Of a stretch of 64,000 nucleotides of DNA, positions 63,845 to 64,000 are shown in pieces (the first letter of the stretch is position 1; every line of letters begins with the position of its first letter). The position numbers were made by a program, and so were the translations under genes. Origin of the DNA: Promethearchaeota archaeon (GTDB lineage: Archaea > Asgardarchaeota > Lokiarchaeia > Sigynarchaeales > SOKP01); the NCBI GenBank assembly GCA_019058515.1, contig JAHPYY010000171.1, positions 1 through 64,000 on the forward strand, written 5' to 3'. The notes below the pieces were generated by a model. It was given only the letters and a program-made list of their open reading frames with translations. It was not told the origin of the DNA and did no database searches.

Positions 63845-64000
63845 CCCAATTGGATCGTCCTATACCAACGATATGGAAAAAGTGGTACTTTTTTGAGAGT
63901 TATGTAATATATTATATTCGAATTTGAACTTGAAAATTAAATATTAAGAAAAAAAAATTATCTATTTAAACCAGCGTAGCTATTCCAATACCCTTCAAGA

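Larger units (their letters stand above)
63580..64000. other. Intergenic tail of the window with two strong hairpins
   Basis: No gene seen in 420 bp. Two inverted repeats (63744-63781 and 63824-63844) are listed separately; between them lies a purine-rich stretch (TTAAGAGAGATAAGAAAGAG). Confidence 0.5.

Noticed and set aside
1..64000. tRNA, rRNA or CRISPR arrays
   Set aside because: I looked for GC-rich cloverleaf-like stretches and regularly spaced repeats by eye and found none; a short tRNA with introns could still be missed without a covariance search.

Overview
The window is AT-rich archaeal DNA, most likely from an Asgard archaeon of the Lokiarchaeia type. The grounds are a Rab/Ras-like small GTPase with all five G motifs (63.0-63.6 kb), a plant/animal-style leucine-rich-repeat protein, archaeal TATA/BRE promoters and GGTG-type ribosome binding sites. 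Metabolism also fits: ferredoxin-dependent 2-oxoacid oxidoreductase, a non-pyrrolysine MttB homologue, ComA/ComB, an ADP-forming acyl-CoA synthetase subunit and methylmalonyl-CoA mutase. This placement is inference from gene content; no rRNA gene is present. I saw no tRNA, rRNA or CRISPR array.

Layout. 0-7.2 kb: the end of a DMT-type membrane gene, an LRR protein, then a PadR regulator with two palindromic operators driving a heterodimeric ABC exporter. 7.2-11.3 kb: a scarred region in which a 43-bp copy of the exporter 3' end brackets a metallophosphatase gene, followed by decayed pieces of isoprenylcysteine-methyltransferase-like genes around one intact copy. 11.4-18.3 kb: hisS, a surface LVIVD propeller protein, MttB homologue, a broken GDT1-type transporter, a HAD hydrolase and a membrane M28 peptidase. 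18.4-25 kb: two divergent redox operons, a lactate/glycolate-type dehydrogenase (FAD subunit, LutB-like, HdrB/LutA-like) and korDAB. 26.4-29.1 kb: a regulator divergent from an APS/PAPS reductase-comA-comB operon, which links sulfite formation to phosphosulfolactate. 29.3-32.2 kb: korC, interrupted by two 29-31 nt hairpin insertions, followed directly by an FrhB-PyrK fusion. 32.4-37.4 kb: small zinc protein, QueG-like Fe-S protein, membrane protein, two small heat-shock proteins and a broken esterase. 37.7-46.6 kb: three tandem EamA transporters, MFS transporters, a terpene-cyclase-like protein, an eIF2B-family protein, a 45-residue ORF and a thioesterase. 46.8-51.4 kb: acyl-CoA synthetase alpha subunit, methylmalonyl-CoA mutase with a DUF35 protein, and an HTH-methyltransferase fusion. 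52-60 kb: mostly broken genes (sensor kinase, GH29 fucosidase, lipase-like hydrolase, sugar symporter) interleaved with an intact cupin/isomerase and an amidase. 60-64 kb: PAS histidine kinase, HEAT-like protein, the small GTPase and two strong hairpins.

Two themes run through the window. First, at least six genes keep a recognisable protein across one or two in-frame stop codons; all three stop codons occur, so I read this as decay or consensus error rather than recoding. Second, several genes have coding signal reaching upstream of any ATG/GTG/TTG to a near-cognate codon (ATT, ACG, ATA), usually placed behind a GGTG-like Shine-Dalgarno. The most unusual object is korC: removing its two similar hairpin insertions restores the KorC protein exactly at conserved motifs.
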